Shown in pieces: positions 25,781 through 32,621 of a DNA stretch of 44,577 bases. The first letter of the stretch is position 1; the number at the start of each line of letters is the position of its first letter. The notes below the pieces were generated by a model. That model saw nothing but the letters and a program-made list of their open reading frames with translations. It did no database searches and had not been told where the DNA came from. The translations under genes and the position numbers were made by a program. This stretch comes from JAVBKA01 sp031546715 (GTDB lineage: Bacteria > Bacillota > Clostridia > Oscillospirales > UBA929), in assembly GCA_031546715.1 (NCBI GenBank), contig JAVBKA010000124.1:1-44577 (forward strand), given 5' to 3'.

Positions 25781-26227
25781 TCAGACCTTTCTGTTCTTTT
25801 TAAAAAACTCTAAAATTGGCATGATGTTCTCTTCCTCTAAAAAGTCGGGACCGCCCCCTGCATGGACGACGTTTTCCAAGCGGTGAAGTGTCACCTTATT
25901 GTCCCCCATCTTCGCCCGCAAAACCTTTGCGAAGGCTTCCGACTGTGCAAAAAGTACCCCTGGGTCTATTACGCCGTGCTGCAAGTAAAAGGGTGGGGCG
26001 TTCTTGTTGACATAGCTGTCTGCGTTTGCTTGCCTTGTCAGCTCGGGATTTGCGAGAGGGGAACCGCCGAGATAGTTTTTCATTGCCTTTTTCAAAAGCG
26101 GGCGGACATACCACGGCACTGCCTTGGTGGACATTTGCGCCCAAGCTGTGTTGAAATTAATAATCGGGCACAGGGCGGCCACGGCGTTTACTGAAAACGG
26201 CTCAGTCTCCCATGAGGTGTAGTCCAC
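25781..26227 (-). CDS. Alpha/beta hydrolase (esterase), C-terminal part after in-frame TAG
   Basis: Continuation in the same frame of the gene at 26228-26692. VDYTSWETEPFSVNAVAALCPIINF and PPFYLQHGVIDPGVLFAQSEAFAKVL fit the C-terminal half of the BD-FAE/esterase-lipase family. The acid is probably Asp in GVID and the base His in NVVHAGGG. The GTG at 26227 directly follows the TAG and has no ribosome binding site of its own. Without readthrough the acid and base would be missing from the enzyme. Confidence 0.72.
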   Translation of the reverse strand: MDYTSWETEPFSVNAVAALCPIINFNTAWAQMSTKAVPWYVRPLLKKAMKNYLGGSPLANPELTRQANADSYVNKNAPPFYLQHGVIDPGVLFAQSEAFAKVLRAKMGDNKVTLHRLENVVHAGGGPDFLEEENIMPILEFFKKNRKV

Positions 26228-26692
26228 CTAATTTGTTTTTAAGGTGTTACCCACTAGGGACACCAGATTTCCTCCTGCGGAAGTTCCCCAAAGAAATACA
26301 TTTTCTGGGTCAAGATGATATTTATCAGCGTTTTTTTTCAGAAAACGAAGTGCCGCTTTTAAGTCGTGGGGTTGTGCGGGAAATTTGAAAGCCGGTGCAA
26401 GGCGATAATTTACGGAAACTACCGCAAAGCCTTCCCGAAGTCCGTAAAAACCAGGGTACAAATGCCAGTCACGTTTGTCGCAAGCGGAGAAGCCGCCACC
26501 GTGGACGATAACCATGACAGGGTGCTTTAGGTTATTCGTCTCAGGGAGATAAATGTCCAGCTTTTGCAAGGCATGTTCGCCGTAAGGCACATCTAAAAAC
26601 TTTTGCTTAACATGGTCGATGATGGGAACGGGCACTCTTGGCTTCATGTTCATCCAACCGTCAACGAATTTCGCATCCCGAATAGTACTCAT
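26228..26692 (-). CDS. Alpha/beta hydrolase (esterase), N-terminal part ending at in-frame TAG
   Basis: N-terminal half of an esterase/lipase-like hydrolase. It has the oxyanion motif VHGGGFSACDKRDW, the segment FAVVSVNYRLAP, and the nucleophile motif WGTSAGGN. The frame ends in TAG at 26228-26230, right after LKTN, and stays open beyond it for the rest of the expected domain. This is either a pseudogene (for example CAG or AAG to TAG) or a sequence error. It is the first gene behind the LacI-type promoter/operator at 26711-26758. Confidence 0.75.
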   Translation of the reverse strand: MSTIRDAKFVDGWMNMKPRVPVPIIDHVKQKFLDVPYGEHALQKLDIYLPETNNLKHPVMVIVHGGGFSACDKRDWHLYPGFYGLREGFAVVSVNYRLAPAFKFPAQPHDLKAALRFLKKNADKYHLDPENVFLWGTSAGGNLVSLVGNTLKTN

Positions 26693-26710
26693 ACAGTCAC
26701 CTCATTTATT

Positions 26711-26758
26711 TTAGTAAAACGTTATACTAAGTATAGAGCAAACTTGCACAAGTGTCAA
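26711..26758 (-). promoter_or_regulatory. Promoter and LacI-type operator for the esterase cluster
   Basis: On the minus strand: -35 TTGACA (26753-26758), 17-base spacer, -10 TATACT (26730-26735). Directly after and overlapping the -10 is a near-perfect palindrome, TTAGTAAAACGTTATACTAA on the plus strand (26711-26730, 18 of 20 bases symmetrical) with the central ACGT-type core usual for LacI-family operators. The divergent lacI-type gene at 26957 is the natural repressor. Binding would block transcription initiation. Confidence 0.82.
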
Positions 26759-26844
26759 TAGGGCTTTTACAATTTTCTTAGTAATCATTTTTGGATTTGT
26801 GACTTGGACTGTTTTGGATTTGCGTATAATCACGAGATTACTAA

Positions 26845-26894
26845 TAAACAGGGTGACATTTTACTAAAAAGCTAGTAAAATGTCACCCTGTTTA
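26845..26894. promoter_or_regulatory. Perfect 21-22-bp inverted repeat upstream of the LacI-type gene
   Basis: Arms 26845-26866 and 26873-26894 pair perfectly around a 6-base loop; the arm carries CAGGGTGACATTTTACT. The right arm overlaps the -35 of the regulator's promoter. The inner half-site TTTTACTAAAA also occurs in the esterase operator, so the repressor might bind here and autoregulate. Alternatively it blocks transcription between the divergent genes. Confidence 0.6.
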
Positions 26895-26919
26895 CAAAAC
26901 TGATTATGTGTGTTATGAT
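26891..26919 (+). promoter_or_regulatory. Promoter of the LacI-type regulator
   Basis: TTTACA (26891-26896), 17-base spacer, TATGAT (26914-26919) with an upstream TG (extended -10). A second -10-like TATAAT lies at 26825-26830. The regulator's ATG is 37 bases downstream. Confidence 0.65.
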
Positions 26920-26956
26920 AAATATATTAACAAAAGGCTGACTGTGAGGGTAAAAT

Positions 26957-27919
26957 ATGGCGTTAGGCATTAAAGATATTGCGCTGATGGCAGGCGTATC
27001 ACCGTCCACTGTTTCCAATGTGCTAAACGGACGAAAAAACGCCGGAGAAAAAACTCGTGAACGGGTTCTGGAGATATGCGCTCAAAATAATTACACCCCT
27101 GATATTATTGGCAAAAACTTAAAACTCGGCACAAGTAACACGATTGCGTTTAATTTTAGCGACTTTGACCGTGCCTTTTACCTTGAGGTCATCAAAGGAA
27201 TCAGCGATTCCCTTTCCGAAAGCGGATATGACTTGATTATCTGCACAAATACCTCAAGCGTCAACTTCATGCGCAGCAATTTAGTGCGGGGAGCTATCTG
27301 TCTTGACAGTAAAATGACAGACGAGTACATGCTGTCCATAGCCAGTCCCAAACTGCCTCTGGTGGTTTTAGACCGTGTAATTAAGCACCCAAATGTAAAA
27401 AGCGTGGTTTTGGACAATTATCCTGTTATGTGCCAACTAGTGCAACAACTTTGCGATAAGGGCTTCAAAAAGTTTGGGTTTATCGGCGGTATTGCCTCCA
27501 CGCTGGATAATAGCGAGCGGTTTTCTGCCTTTGCCGATACCTTGGAGAAAAACAGCTTATCCTTTGATAAACGTATGTATTTTAACGGAGATTACCGAGA
27601 AAAAAGCGGATATCAAACCGCTCGTATACTGATTTTGGGTAATTCAGTACCCGAAGTCTTAGTCTGCGCCAACGACAGTATGGCAATCGGTGCGATTAAA
27701 GCCTTTCGTGAAAGCGGAATCGAAGTCCCCAAAGACGTTGCAGTAACAGGCTTTGACGATGGCGAGCTTGCCGCCGCTCTGGAGCTTACGACTGTAACCG
27801 TGCCACGGTATGAGGCGGGGTATCTGGCGGTGAAGGAGCTGCTTGAGCTGATTCAGGGTGCGCCCGCGGCGCAGCCTGTGAAGCTGCGAGCTGAGATTGT
27901 TTGGCGTGGGACGGTATAG
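26957..27919 (+). CDS. LacI-family transcriptional regulator
   Basis: A 320-residue sugar-responsive DNA-binding regulator. The N-terminal helix-turn-helix and hinge (IKDIALMAGVSPSTVSNVLNGRKNAGEKTRERVLEI) are classical LacI/GalR. The C-terminal two thirds form a periplasmic-binding-like effector domain (YLEVIKGISDSLSESGYDLII, VTGFDDGELAAALELTTV). GAGGG precedes the ATG at 26957. It is divergent from the esterase/MBL/symporter cluster and shares an intergenic region with an operator at that cluster's promoter, so it probably represses it until a sugar ligand binds. The effector is unknown. Confidence 0.92.
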   Translation: MALGIKDIALMAGVSPSTVSNVLNGRKNAGEKTRERVLEICAQNNYTPDIIGKNLKLGTSNTIAFNFSDFDRAFYLEVIKGISDSLSESGYDLIICTNTSSVNFMRSNLVRGAICLDSKMTDEYMLSIASPKLPLVVLDRVIKHPNVKSVVLDNYPVMCQLVQQLCDKGFKKFGFIGGIASTLDNSERFSAFADTLEKNSLSFDKRMYFNGDYREKSGYQTARILILGNSVPEVLVCANDSMAIGAIKAFRESGIEVPKDVAVTGFDDGELAAALELTTVTVPRYEAGYLAVKELLELIQGAPAAQPVKLRAEIVWRGTV

Positions 27920-27936
27920 GGCGGTTGGTGTGTGGT

Positions 27937-28035
27937 GACATGATTCGGAATACTTCTTAATCAAGGGGTTGTTAATTAGTTTTATTTTCTGTGTTAGTGT
28001 GAAGGTAAGATTGGATGCAAGAGTGTTTATATTTT
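27937..28035 (+). repeat. Duplicated ~100-bp leader, copy 2
   Basis: Close copy of 13046-13145, differing by scattered substitutions. It starts 17 bases after the regulator's stop and ends shortly before the ribosome binding site of the P-loop gene. The long shared core includes TTTTATTTTCTGTGTTAG and GTGAAGGTAAGATTGGATGC. The inverted repeat near its start is less perfect than in copy 1. Confidence 0.75.
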
Positions 28036-28067
28036 ATACACTTTTGAAAAATATGAGGGGTGTTAGA

Positions 28068-28646
28068 TTGAAAAGAGATAGGAATTGGACAGTTCTATTT
28101 ATAGGCGGTGCTTCAGGTACTGGAAAATCAAGCGTTGCATATGAATTAGGACGTTTTTACAATGTAAATATTATTGAAGCGGATGATGTCTGTCAAGCGA
28201 TAAAAGCTATGACAACAATAGATATTCTTCCCGCCATTCACTATTGGAGTACGGGTGTAAATTGGAGAGATATTGGTGTACAAGGAAATGTAAATTGGTT
28301 GATTGATGTTAGCAAAGAAATGACTGTAGGATTAAAAGCGATTGTGGAAAATCACATAGAGTCTGACATACCCATTATTATTGAGGGTGACTTTATTTAT
28401 CCGAAATTTACTGTATCTTTTGATAATCCAAAGGTAAAATCTCTATATGTACATGAACCAGACATGAATCAAATAGTACAAAATTATCTTGCTAGAGAAG
28501 GTGGCACATTACAGCATTACAGGGCAGATATCAGCACCGCATATGGGAATTGGCTATCGGATACAAGCGAGAAATTAGGAGTCAAGGTAATTGAATCAAG
28601 ACCATGGGATACTGTTATTGATAGAGTCATAGAGAGTTTACTTTAA
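28068..28646 (+). CDS. P-loop NTPase/kinase-like protein
   Basis: A 192-residue protein with Walker A GGASGTGKSS near the N-terminus, then NIIEADDVCQAI and a later IIIEGDFIYP acidic strand. The layout resembles small-molecule kinases of the AAA_33/2-phosphoglycerate kinase-like group; substrate unknown. I choose the TTG at 28068 because GAGGGG (28055-28060) lies seven bases upstream. The frame is open further upstream, through the duplicated leader, but without a ribosome binding site. AT-richer than the core genes, fitting an accessory gene. Confidence 0.72.
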   Translation: MKRDRNWTVLFIGGASGTGKSSVAYELGRFYNVNIIEADDVCQAIKAMTTIDILPAIHYWSTGVNWRDIGVQGNVNWLIDVSKEMTVGLKAIVENHIESDIPIIIEGDFIYPKFTVSFDNPKVKSLYVHEPDMNQIVQNYLAREGGTLQHYRADISTAYGNWLSDTSEKLGVKVIESRPWDTVIDRVIESLL

Positions 28647-28682
28647 ATGCAGGTTCTGTACATTATAAGCATTACCCAATAA

Positions 28683-28706
28683 AGAGCTGCCCCTAAGCGC
28701 AGCTCT
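28683..28706. terminator. Hairpin after the P-loop gene
   Basis: AGAGCTGC (28683-28690) pairs with GCAGCTCT (28699-28706). There is no T-run on the plus strand, so termination is uncertain. Confidence 0.4.
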
Positions 28707-28739
28707 ATAAAAAACTCCAAAGTAAGTAGGTGCGCGCAT

Positions 28740-29309
28740 ATGAAACAAACGTTCCTCGGGCTACTAGTTCTTGTGATACTGATACTGTTTTCTTCTTGCG
28801 GATCTACGGTAGACTATCCAACATATGATGAGATTTTTGACCTTGTCTCCACTAATAAGGCACTCTTGGAAAAAGTAGTACAAGAAAGAAAAATTTTACC
28901 TGATTCAGTGGTCAATATATCAACAACAGAAAGGCTTCCCATTTACGATTCAGCATATAAAGATATTATTGGTCTGTATGTTTGCATTAGAGAGGACAAC
29001 AATTATATTTATCAGAGCTTTGAAAATGATGTTTTTGAAGACCTTTTTAGACTTGATTGGATTCGGCAAGTAAGTACGCTTTATAGTAATGAAACTAAAA
29101 TCGATTGCGGAGGGTCTGGAGTAGGGTCTGGGATTTCCTATTATGGCTTTTTTTATGTTTCCGCTGGCAATCCCGAAGATGTTTCGCATTTGTCCGGCAA
29201 AGTAGAAAAATACGGAAGTGGACAAATTGTCCGAGAACCCGATGGTGATAATTCCTTTTTTTACTGCAAAATCACAGATGGGTTTTACTATTTTACAGAA
29301 AATTATTAA
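28740..29309 (+). CDS. Hypothetical lipoprotein
   Basis: A 189-residue probable lipoprotein: hydrophobic N-terminus MKQTFLGLLVLVILILFSSCG with lipobox FSSC at Cys 20. The mature part has no family I recognise; it contains GGSGVGSGISYYGFFYVSAG and an aromatic C-terminus. Only a weak AGGTG-like site precedes the ATG. The gene stands alone between the P-loop gene and the toxin-antitoxin pair. Confidence 0.72.
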   Translation: MKQTFLGLLVLVILILFSSCGSTVDYPTYDEIFDLVSTNKALLEKVVQERKILPDSVVNISTTERLPIYDSAYKDIIGLYVCIREDNNYIYQSFENDVFEDLFRLDWIRQVSTLYSNETKIDCGGSGVGSGISYYGFFYVSAGNPEDVSHLSGKVEKYGSGQIVREPDGDNSFFYCKITDGFYYFTENY

Positions 29310-29420
29310 ATAAGTAGCCAAATTGCCGATATCTTCGACGACTAAAGGTATTACTCTTCTTAGCGCGGAAAACTAAAAGTTTCAGTATGCGAATTTACAA
29401 AAATTCTGACAAAATATTGG

Positions 29421-29464
29421 TGTACATTAAAAACATTGACAAGAATATACTATAGTAGTACAAT
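29421..29464 (+). promoter_or_regulatory. Promoter of the yefM-yoeB operon
   Basis: TTGACA (29436-29441), 17-base spacer, TACAAT (29459-29464). TGTACA at 29421-29426 matches the core palindrome bound by YefM-type antitoxins in Escherichia coli, so it may be an autoregulatory operator, although it lies upstream of the -35. Confidence 0.7.
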
Positions 29465-29505
29465 ATTAAGTACGAAAAGACGTATGTAAATTTGGAGGAT
29501 TCAAA

Positions 29506-29823
29506 ATGATAGCTGTAAAAGCGAACGAGATGCGCGATAATTTCAAAGGAATATGTGATTTAGTGGTTAATGGTGAAACGGTCATTGTTTCTCGACCACA
29601 TAACCAAAATGTTGTTGTTTTATCAGAGCAAGAATTTAACAAAAGAGAAAAAGCTCTTAGAAATGCCGAGTATCTTGTAAAAATAGATAGTGGCATAAAA
29701 GCTTTATCGCAAGGTAAGGGAATTACCTTGTCCATCGAAGAATTAGAAGCTATGGAAACAATGTCCGACATGGATGCCAAATCTCATATTGAAACAATCA
29801 AGAAAAATCAAGGTATGGCATAA
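29506..29823 (+). CDS. yefM: Type II antitoxin, Phd/YefM family
   Basis: A 105-residue antitoxin. The N-terminal MIAVKANEMRDNFKGICDLVVNGETVIVSRPHNQNVVVLSEQEF is the Phd/YefM DNA-binding fold, which also represses the operon. The C-terminal part is the flexible toxin-neutralising region; it is longer than in E. coli YefM. TTGGAGG precedes the ATG at 29506. The stop overlaps the toxin start by one base (TAATG). Confidence 0.93.
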   Translation: MIAVKANEMRDNFKGICDLVVNGETVIVSRPHNQNVVVLSEQEFNKREKALRNAEYLVKIDSGIKALSQGKGITLSIEELEAMETMSDMDAKSHIETIKKNQGMA

Positions 29824-30083
29824 TGAGGGTCACATTCCATGAACGTGCTTTGTCTGAATACATGGAATGGCAGAGCGAAGACAAAAAGACGTTAAAAAAG
29901 ATTAACGAACTTATAAAAGATATACAGCGCAACGGTTTAATGAGTGGTATAGGTAAGCCTGAGCCTTTAAGAGGACGAAAAGCTTACAGCAGGCGAATAG
30001 ACAATGCAAATAGGCTTGTCTATTCAGGTGAAGAATCTCAAAATTTAGAAATCCTCTCATGTAAAGGTCATTATGATGACTGA
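29823..30083 (+). CDS. yoeB: Type II toxin YoeB (ribosome-dependent mRNA interferase)
   Basis: An 86-residue RelE-superfamily toxin that cuts mRNA in the ribosomal A site. INELIKDIQRNG..GIGKPEPLRG, SRRIDNANRLVY and the C-terminal CKGHYDD follow YoeB closely. Glu 47, Arg 64 and His 83 match the catalytic E46/R65/H83 set of E. coli YoeB. It is translationally coupled to yefM. The pair is likely functional and stabilises the origin region or simply persists. Confidence 0.94.
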   Translation: MRVTFHERALSEYMEWQSEDKKTLKKINELIKDIQRNGLMSGIGKPEPLRGRKAYSRRIDNANRLVYSGEESQNLEILSCKGHYDD

Positions 30084-30238
30084 GTTGTTCAATTATTATC
30101 TGTGGTAAAAAAATAACACTGGCGAGCTGATCAAATTTGCGTAGTTATTCACAAATGTCTACACAATTTTATTTTACCTAAAATAATCTATGCATGTCTT
30201 GACACAATCATATTCCCACATTCTCCGCACAAAACAAC

Positions 30239-30269
30239 AAAACCCCTGCGACCACGGTCACAGGGGTTT
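30239..30269. terminator. Terminator downstream of tRNA-Val
   Basis: AAACCCCTG and GACC pair with GGTC and CAGGGGTTT around a short loop; on the minus strand T-rich sequence follows. It could serve tRNA-Val, and the yoeB operon from the other side. Confidence 0.75.
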
Positions 30270-30293
30270 CTGTTGGGTGCAGCGTCACGCTGC

Positions 30294-30369
30294 TGGTGGA
30301 CGCTAACGGAATCGAACCGCTGACCATCCGCACGTCAAGCGGATGCTCTACCAGCTGAGCTAAGCGTCC
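30294..30369 (-). tRNA. tRNA-Val (GAC anticodon)
   Basis: On the minus strand the acceptor GGACGCT pairs with AGCGTCC, the D arm is GCTC..GAGC, the anticodon stem TCCGC/GCGGA encloses TTGACGT (anticodon GAC), and the T arm is AGCGG-TTCGATT-CCGTT. CCA is encoded (30294-30296). The 76-base cloverleaf is complete. Confidence 0.96.
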
Positions 30370-30475
30370 AAATACGAGCTTACGGCTCGTACTTATTGAT
30401 TATACTCAGTTTTGCGTATTTGTCAAGGGTTTTTTACTAAAAATCGGAAGTTTCGTAATTTAGGAAATTACCGTA

Positions 30476-30544
30476 CCGCAATATCAGTCTGGTATTCTCC
30501 GTGAAATCAGTCTGGTAATCACCGCAATATCCCTCTGGCAATCT
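30476..30544. repeat. Three 23-bp tandem repeats
   Basis: Units at 30476-30498, 30499-30521 and 30522-30544 share CCG..AATATC..TCTGG.A.TCT with several differences between units. They lie between the WG-repeat gene's 3' end and tRNA-Val. Function unknown; the interval 30370-30475 holds only the tRNA upstream region and a TACGAGC/GCTCGTA hairpin. Confidence 0.75.
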
Positions 30545-30561
30545 CACTAGCCCCCCGACCA

Positions 30562-32100
30562 CTATCCCAACAGCTTAACCAAATCGCCTACTGTCACATA
30601 TGTTTCGCCGTTTAATCCGTATAACGGCAGGCACTGGGGAACGCCGTTAATTGACAGGATTTGGGGGATGGGGGATAGGGTTCTGGTTTTGCCGTCGGCT
30701 TTTTTTAGGTCTTTGGATGTTTGGGTGTATGTACCCTTGGCGGTTAGGTTTATGGCTGTGCCGTCTAGGGTGATGCCGTATTGCAGTGTAGTGCCTTGAA
30801 GGCTTGCGGCTGCGTCCTCTAGGCGGACATAGTACTGACCGTTTATTAAATATGACGCAATGCTAAAACTCTTGCCCGCCGCATAATAGGGGATTGAGAC
30901 AGACTTCGCCTTTACAGCCTCAGACTTGACACTATACGCCGCAAGACCGTATTTGCCGTTTTTCTCGTACAGCAGCATTTCGTCAGTGGCTGAGCCAATG
31001 CTCATAACATCGTCAAAGCTCCAAGTTTCGCCACTGATTTGCTTTCCGGCTCTGTCAATCAGGGTGTATACGCCGCCTGTGCCAACTAATGCCATGGTTT
31101 TTCCGAAGTTACAGGCATCGTCATATTTTGGATTGACAGCTAGCGCGCCTTTATCGTTTATATAGCCCCATTTTCCGTTATACGCTGCGCTTAAGCCGTT
31201 GGTATGGGGCGCAACCTCGTTCCATTGGCAGATGTTGACTTCGACGCCGTTTTTGTTGATTACGCCCACATAAGCAAACTTTGTAACTCTTGCAAGTCCT
31301 TCTGAAAAGGGGCTTTGGGTGTATTTGTCAGTGATAACTGCGGTATCATATGTCGGCTCGATTATGTACTTGCCAGTGGTGTCTATAACGCCAACCTTGC
31401 CGCCAACTGTTACGGCTGCAACGCCCTCAGAAAAGCGGGAGGCGTTTTCGTACACAGGCGGGAGTACAACGGCTGTTGTATTATAGTACCCATAATAGAG
31501 TTTGCTTGTGGCTTTTTCCTGATAGCAAACTGTTGCAAGTCCGCCGCTGAAATTGGCTTGAGCGGAGATGAAAACATATTTTGCAGGGTTGTATTGTTCG
31601 AGAAATGGAAATGAGATTGAGCTTGTGGATGACGACATATCCCAGTCATCGGTGACAGCTGCGCCCATATAGCCCTCGTAGAAATCGTATTCTCCGCTGA
31701 CGGGAAGGTTCGCCCGCTGTCCCGCTCTGTTGATATAGATTGCTCTATCCGTCAGACCTGATATGCAAGCGAAGCCTTGGTGAAAGCCGCTTAGTTTTAG
31801 GTCTTGTAGTAGGTCATAGCCGTGGGTGTTTTTCATGGTGTCATACGCCATTTTTTCTTGGGCGGTTAAAAGGCTCAGCGCGTTTATTGGTCCGATGACA
31901 TTTGCGCCCATTTTGTCGGCATAGCCGATCGATGCGCCTATCCGATATCCCACAAGACCTTCGGACAGCTCATAGACGTCCTCCCAAACTGCGGCGGTTA
32001 CTATTTGCAGACTGCGGACTTCTGTGGCGGCGAAGGCTGGCATTGATGCAGACATTGCGATTAGCAGTGACAGAAAAATGCTGAGTATTGATTTTTTCAT
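30562..32100 (-). CDS. Secreted WG-repeat protein
   Basis: A 512-residue exported protein. The signal peptide is MKKSILSIFLSLLIAMSASMPAFA. Several WG-type repeats follow (FSEGVAAVTVGGKVGVIDTTGKYIIEPTYD; FSEGLARVTKFAYVGVINKNG; NGLSAAYNGKWGYINDKGALAVNPKYDDA). The last ~100 residues (YYAAGKSFSIASYLINGQYYVRLEDAAASL..LYGLNGETYVTVGDLVKLL) look like a stalk/copper amine oxidase N-like domain, related to that in the 18378 gene. WG-repeat proteins are common in clostridia, with no settled function. GGTGG precedes the ATG. Confidence 0.85.
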   Translation of the reverse strand: MKKSILSIFLSLLIAMSASMPAFAATEVRSLQIVTAAVWEDVYELSEGLVGYRIGASIGYADKMGANVIGPINALSLLTAQEKMAYDTMKNTHGYDLLQDLKLSGFHQGFACISGLTDRAIYINRAGQRANLPVSGEYDFYEGYMGAAVTDDWDMSSSTSSISFPFLEQYNPAKYVFISAQANFSGGLATVCYQEKATSKLYYGYYNTTAVVLPPVYENASRFSEGVAAVTVGGKVGVIDTTGKYIIEPTYDTAVITDKYTQSPFSEGLARVTKFAYVGVINKNGVEVNICQWNEVAPHTNGLSAAYNGKWGYINDKGALAVNPKYDDACNFGKTMALVGTGGVYTLIDRAGKQISGETWSFDDVMSIGSATDEMLLYEKNGKYGLAAYSVKSEAVKAKSVSIPYYAAGKSFSIASYLINGQYYVRLEDAAASLQGTTLQYGITLDGTAINLTAKGTYTQTSKDLKKADGKTRTLSPIPQILSINGVPQCLPLYGLNGETYVTVGDLVKLLG

Positions 32101-32136
32101 GGGCTACCACCAATTCATAATTTTGCGCGGGGCAGA

Positions 32137-32175
32137 TTATCACGTTACGTTATCGCGGCAAGTTATCGCGGTATG
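32137..32175. repeat. Three 13-bp tandem repeats upstream of the WG-repeat gene
   Basis: TTATCACGTTACG, TTATCGCGGCAAG and TTATCGCGGTATG lie head to tail in the 89-base gap between mscL's stop and the WG-repeat start. They may be binding sites in the leader or promoter. Confidence 0.6.
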
Positions 32176-32189
32176 TACAGAACGTAGGC

Positions 32190-32615
32190 TTATTTGTCTT
32201 GAAGAGTCTTCAGAATTTCTCTGAGGAGTAAGACCTCTTCGGTAGGTTCTGGAGGTGGAGGGGGAGGTGGTGTTGGTTCTTTCTTGCGCAGACTGTTTAT
32301 AAATTTCACAAACAGGAACACGAAGAAGGCAATTATCAGAAAATCCAGCACTACGCCAATGAAGTTTCCATAGGCAAGCACAGCGGGTTCTTTGTCTGGA
32401 AATATGGAGGGCAGTGTTATTGAAAGTCCTGTAAAGTTCACGCCACCAAGCAGTAGACCGATAAGCGGCATTACGATATCATTAACAAAGGAGGCGGTGA
32501 TTTTTCCAAATGCACCGCCAATGATTACGCCCACTGCAAGGTCAATAACATTGCCCTTTATTGCAAATTTCTTAAATTCTCCCCAGAAGCCAATAAATTT
32601 CTCTTTATGTTTCAT
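32190..32615 (-). CDS. mscL: Large-conductance mechanosensitive channel MscL
   Basis: A 141-residue membrane channel that opens under turgor to release solutes. The N-terminal helix (FWGEFKKFAIKGNVIDLAVGVIIGGAFGKI) with the pore-lining Gly/Ala pattern, the loop, and the second membrane segment (FIGVVLDFLIIAFFVFLFVKFIN) are typical. The linker before the C-terminal helix bundle is unusually proline-rich (PTPPPPPPPEPTEE). The C-terminal EEVLLLREILKTL fits the cytosolic bundle. It lies six bases after serS on the same strand. Confidence 0.95.
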   Translation of the reverse strand: MKHKEKFIGFWGEFKKFAIKGNVIDLAVGVIIGGAFGKITASFVNDIVMPLIGLLLGGVNFTGLSITLPSIFPDKEPAVLAYGNFIGVVLDFLIIAFFVFLFVKFINSLRKKEPTPPPPPPPEPTEEVLLLREILKTLQDK

Positions 32616-32621
32616 GGCTGT

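Noticed and set aside
30145..30153. Isolated DnaA box TTATTCACA
   Set aside because: A single match far from oriC is expected by chance.
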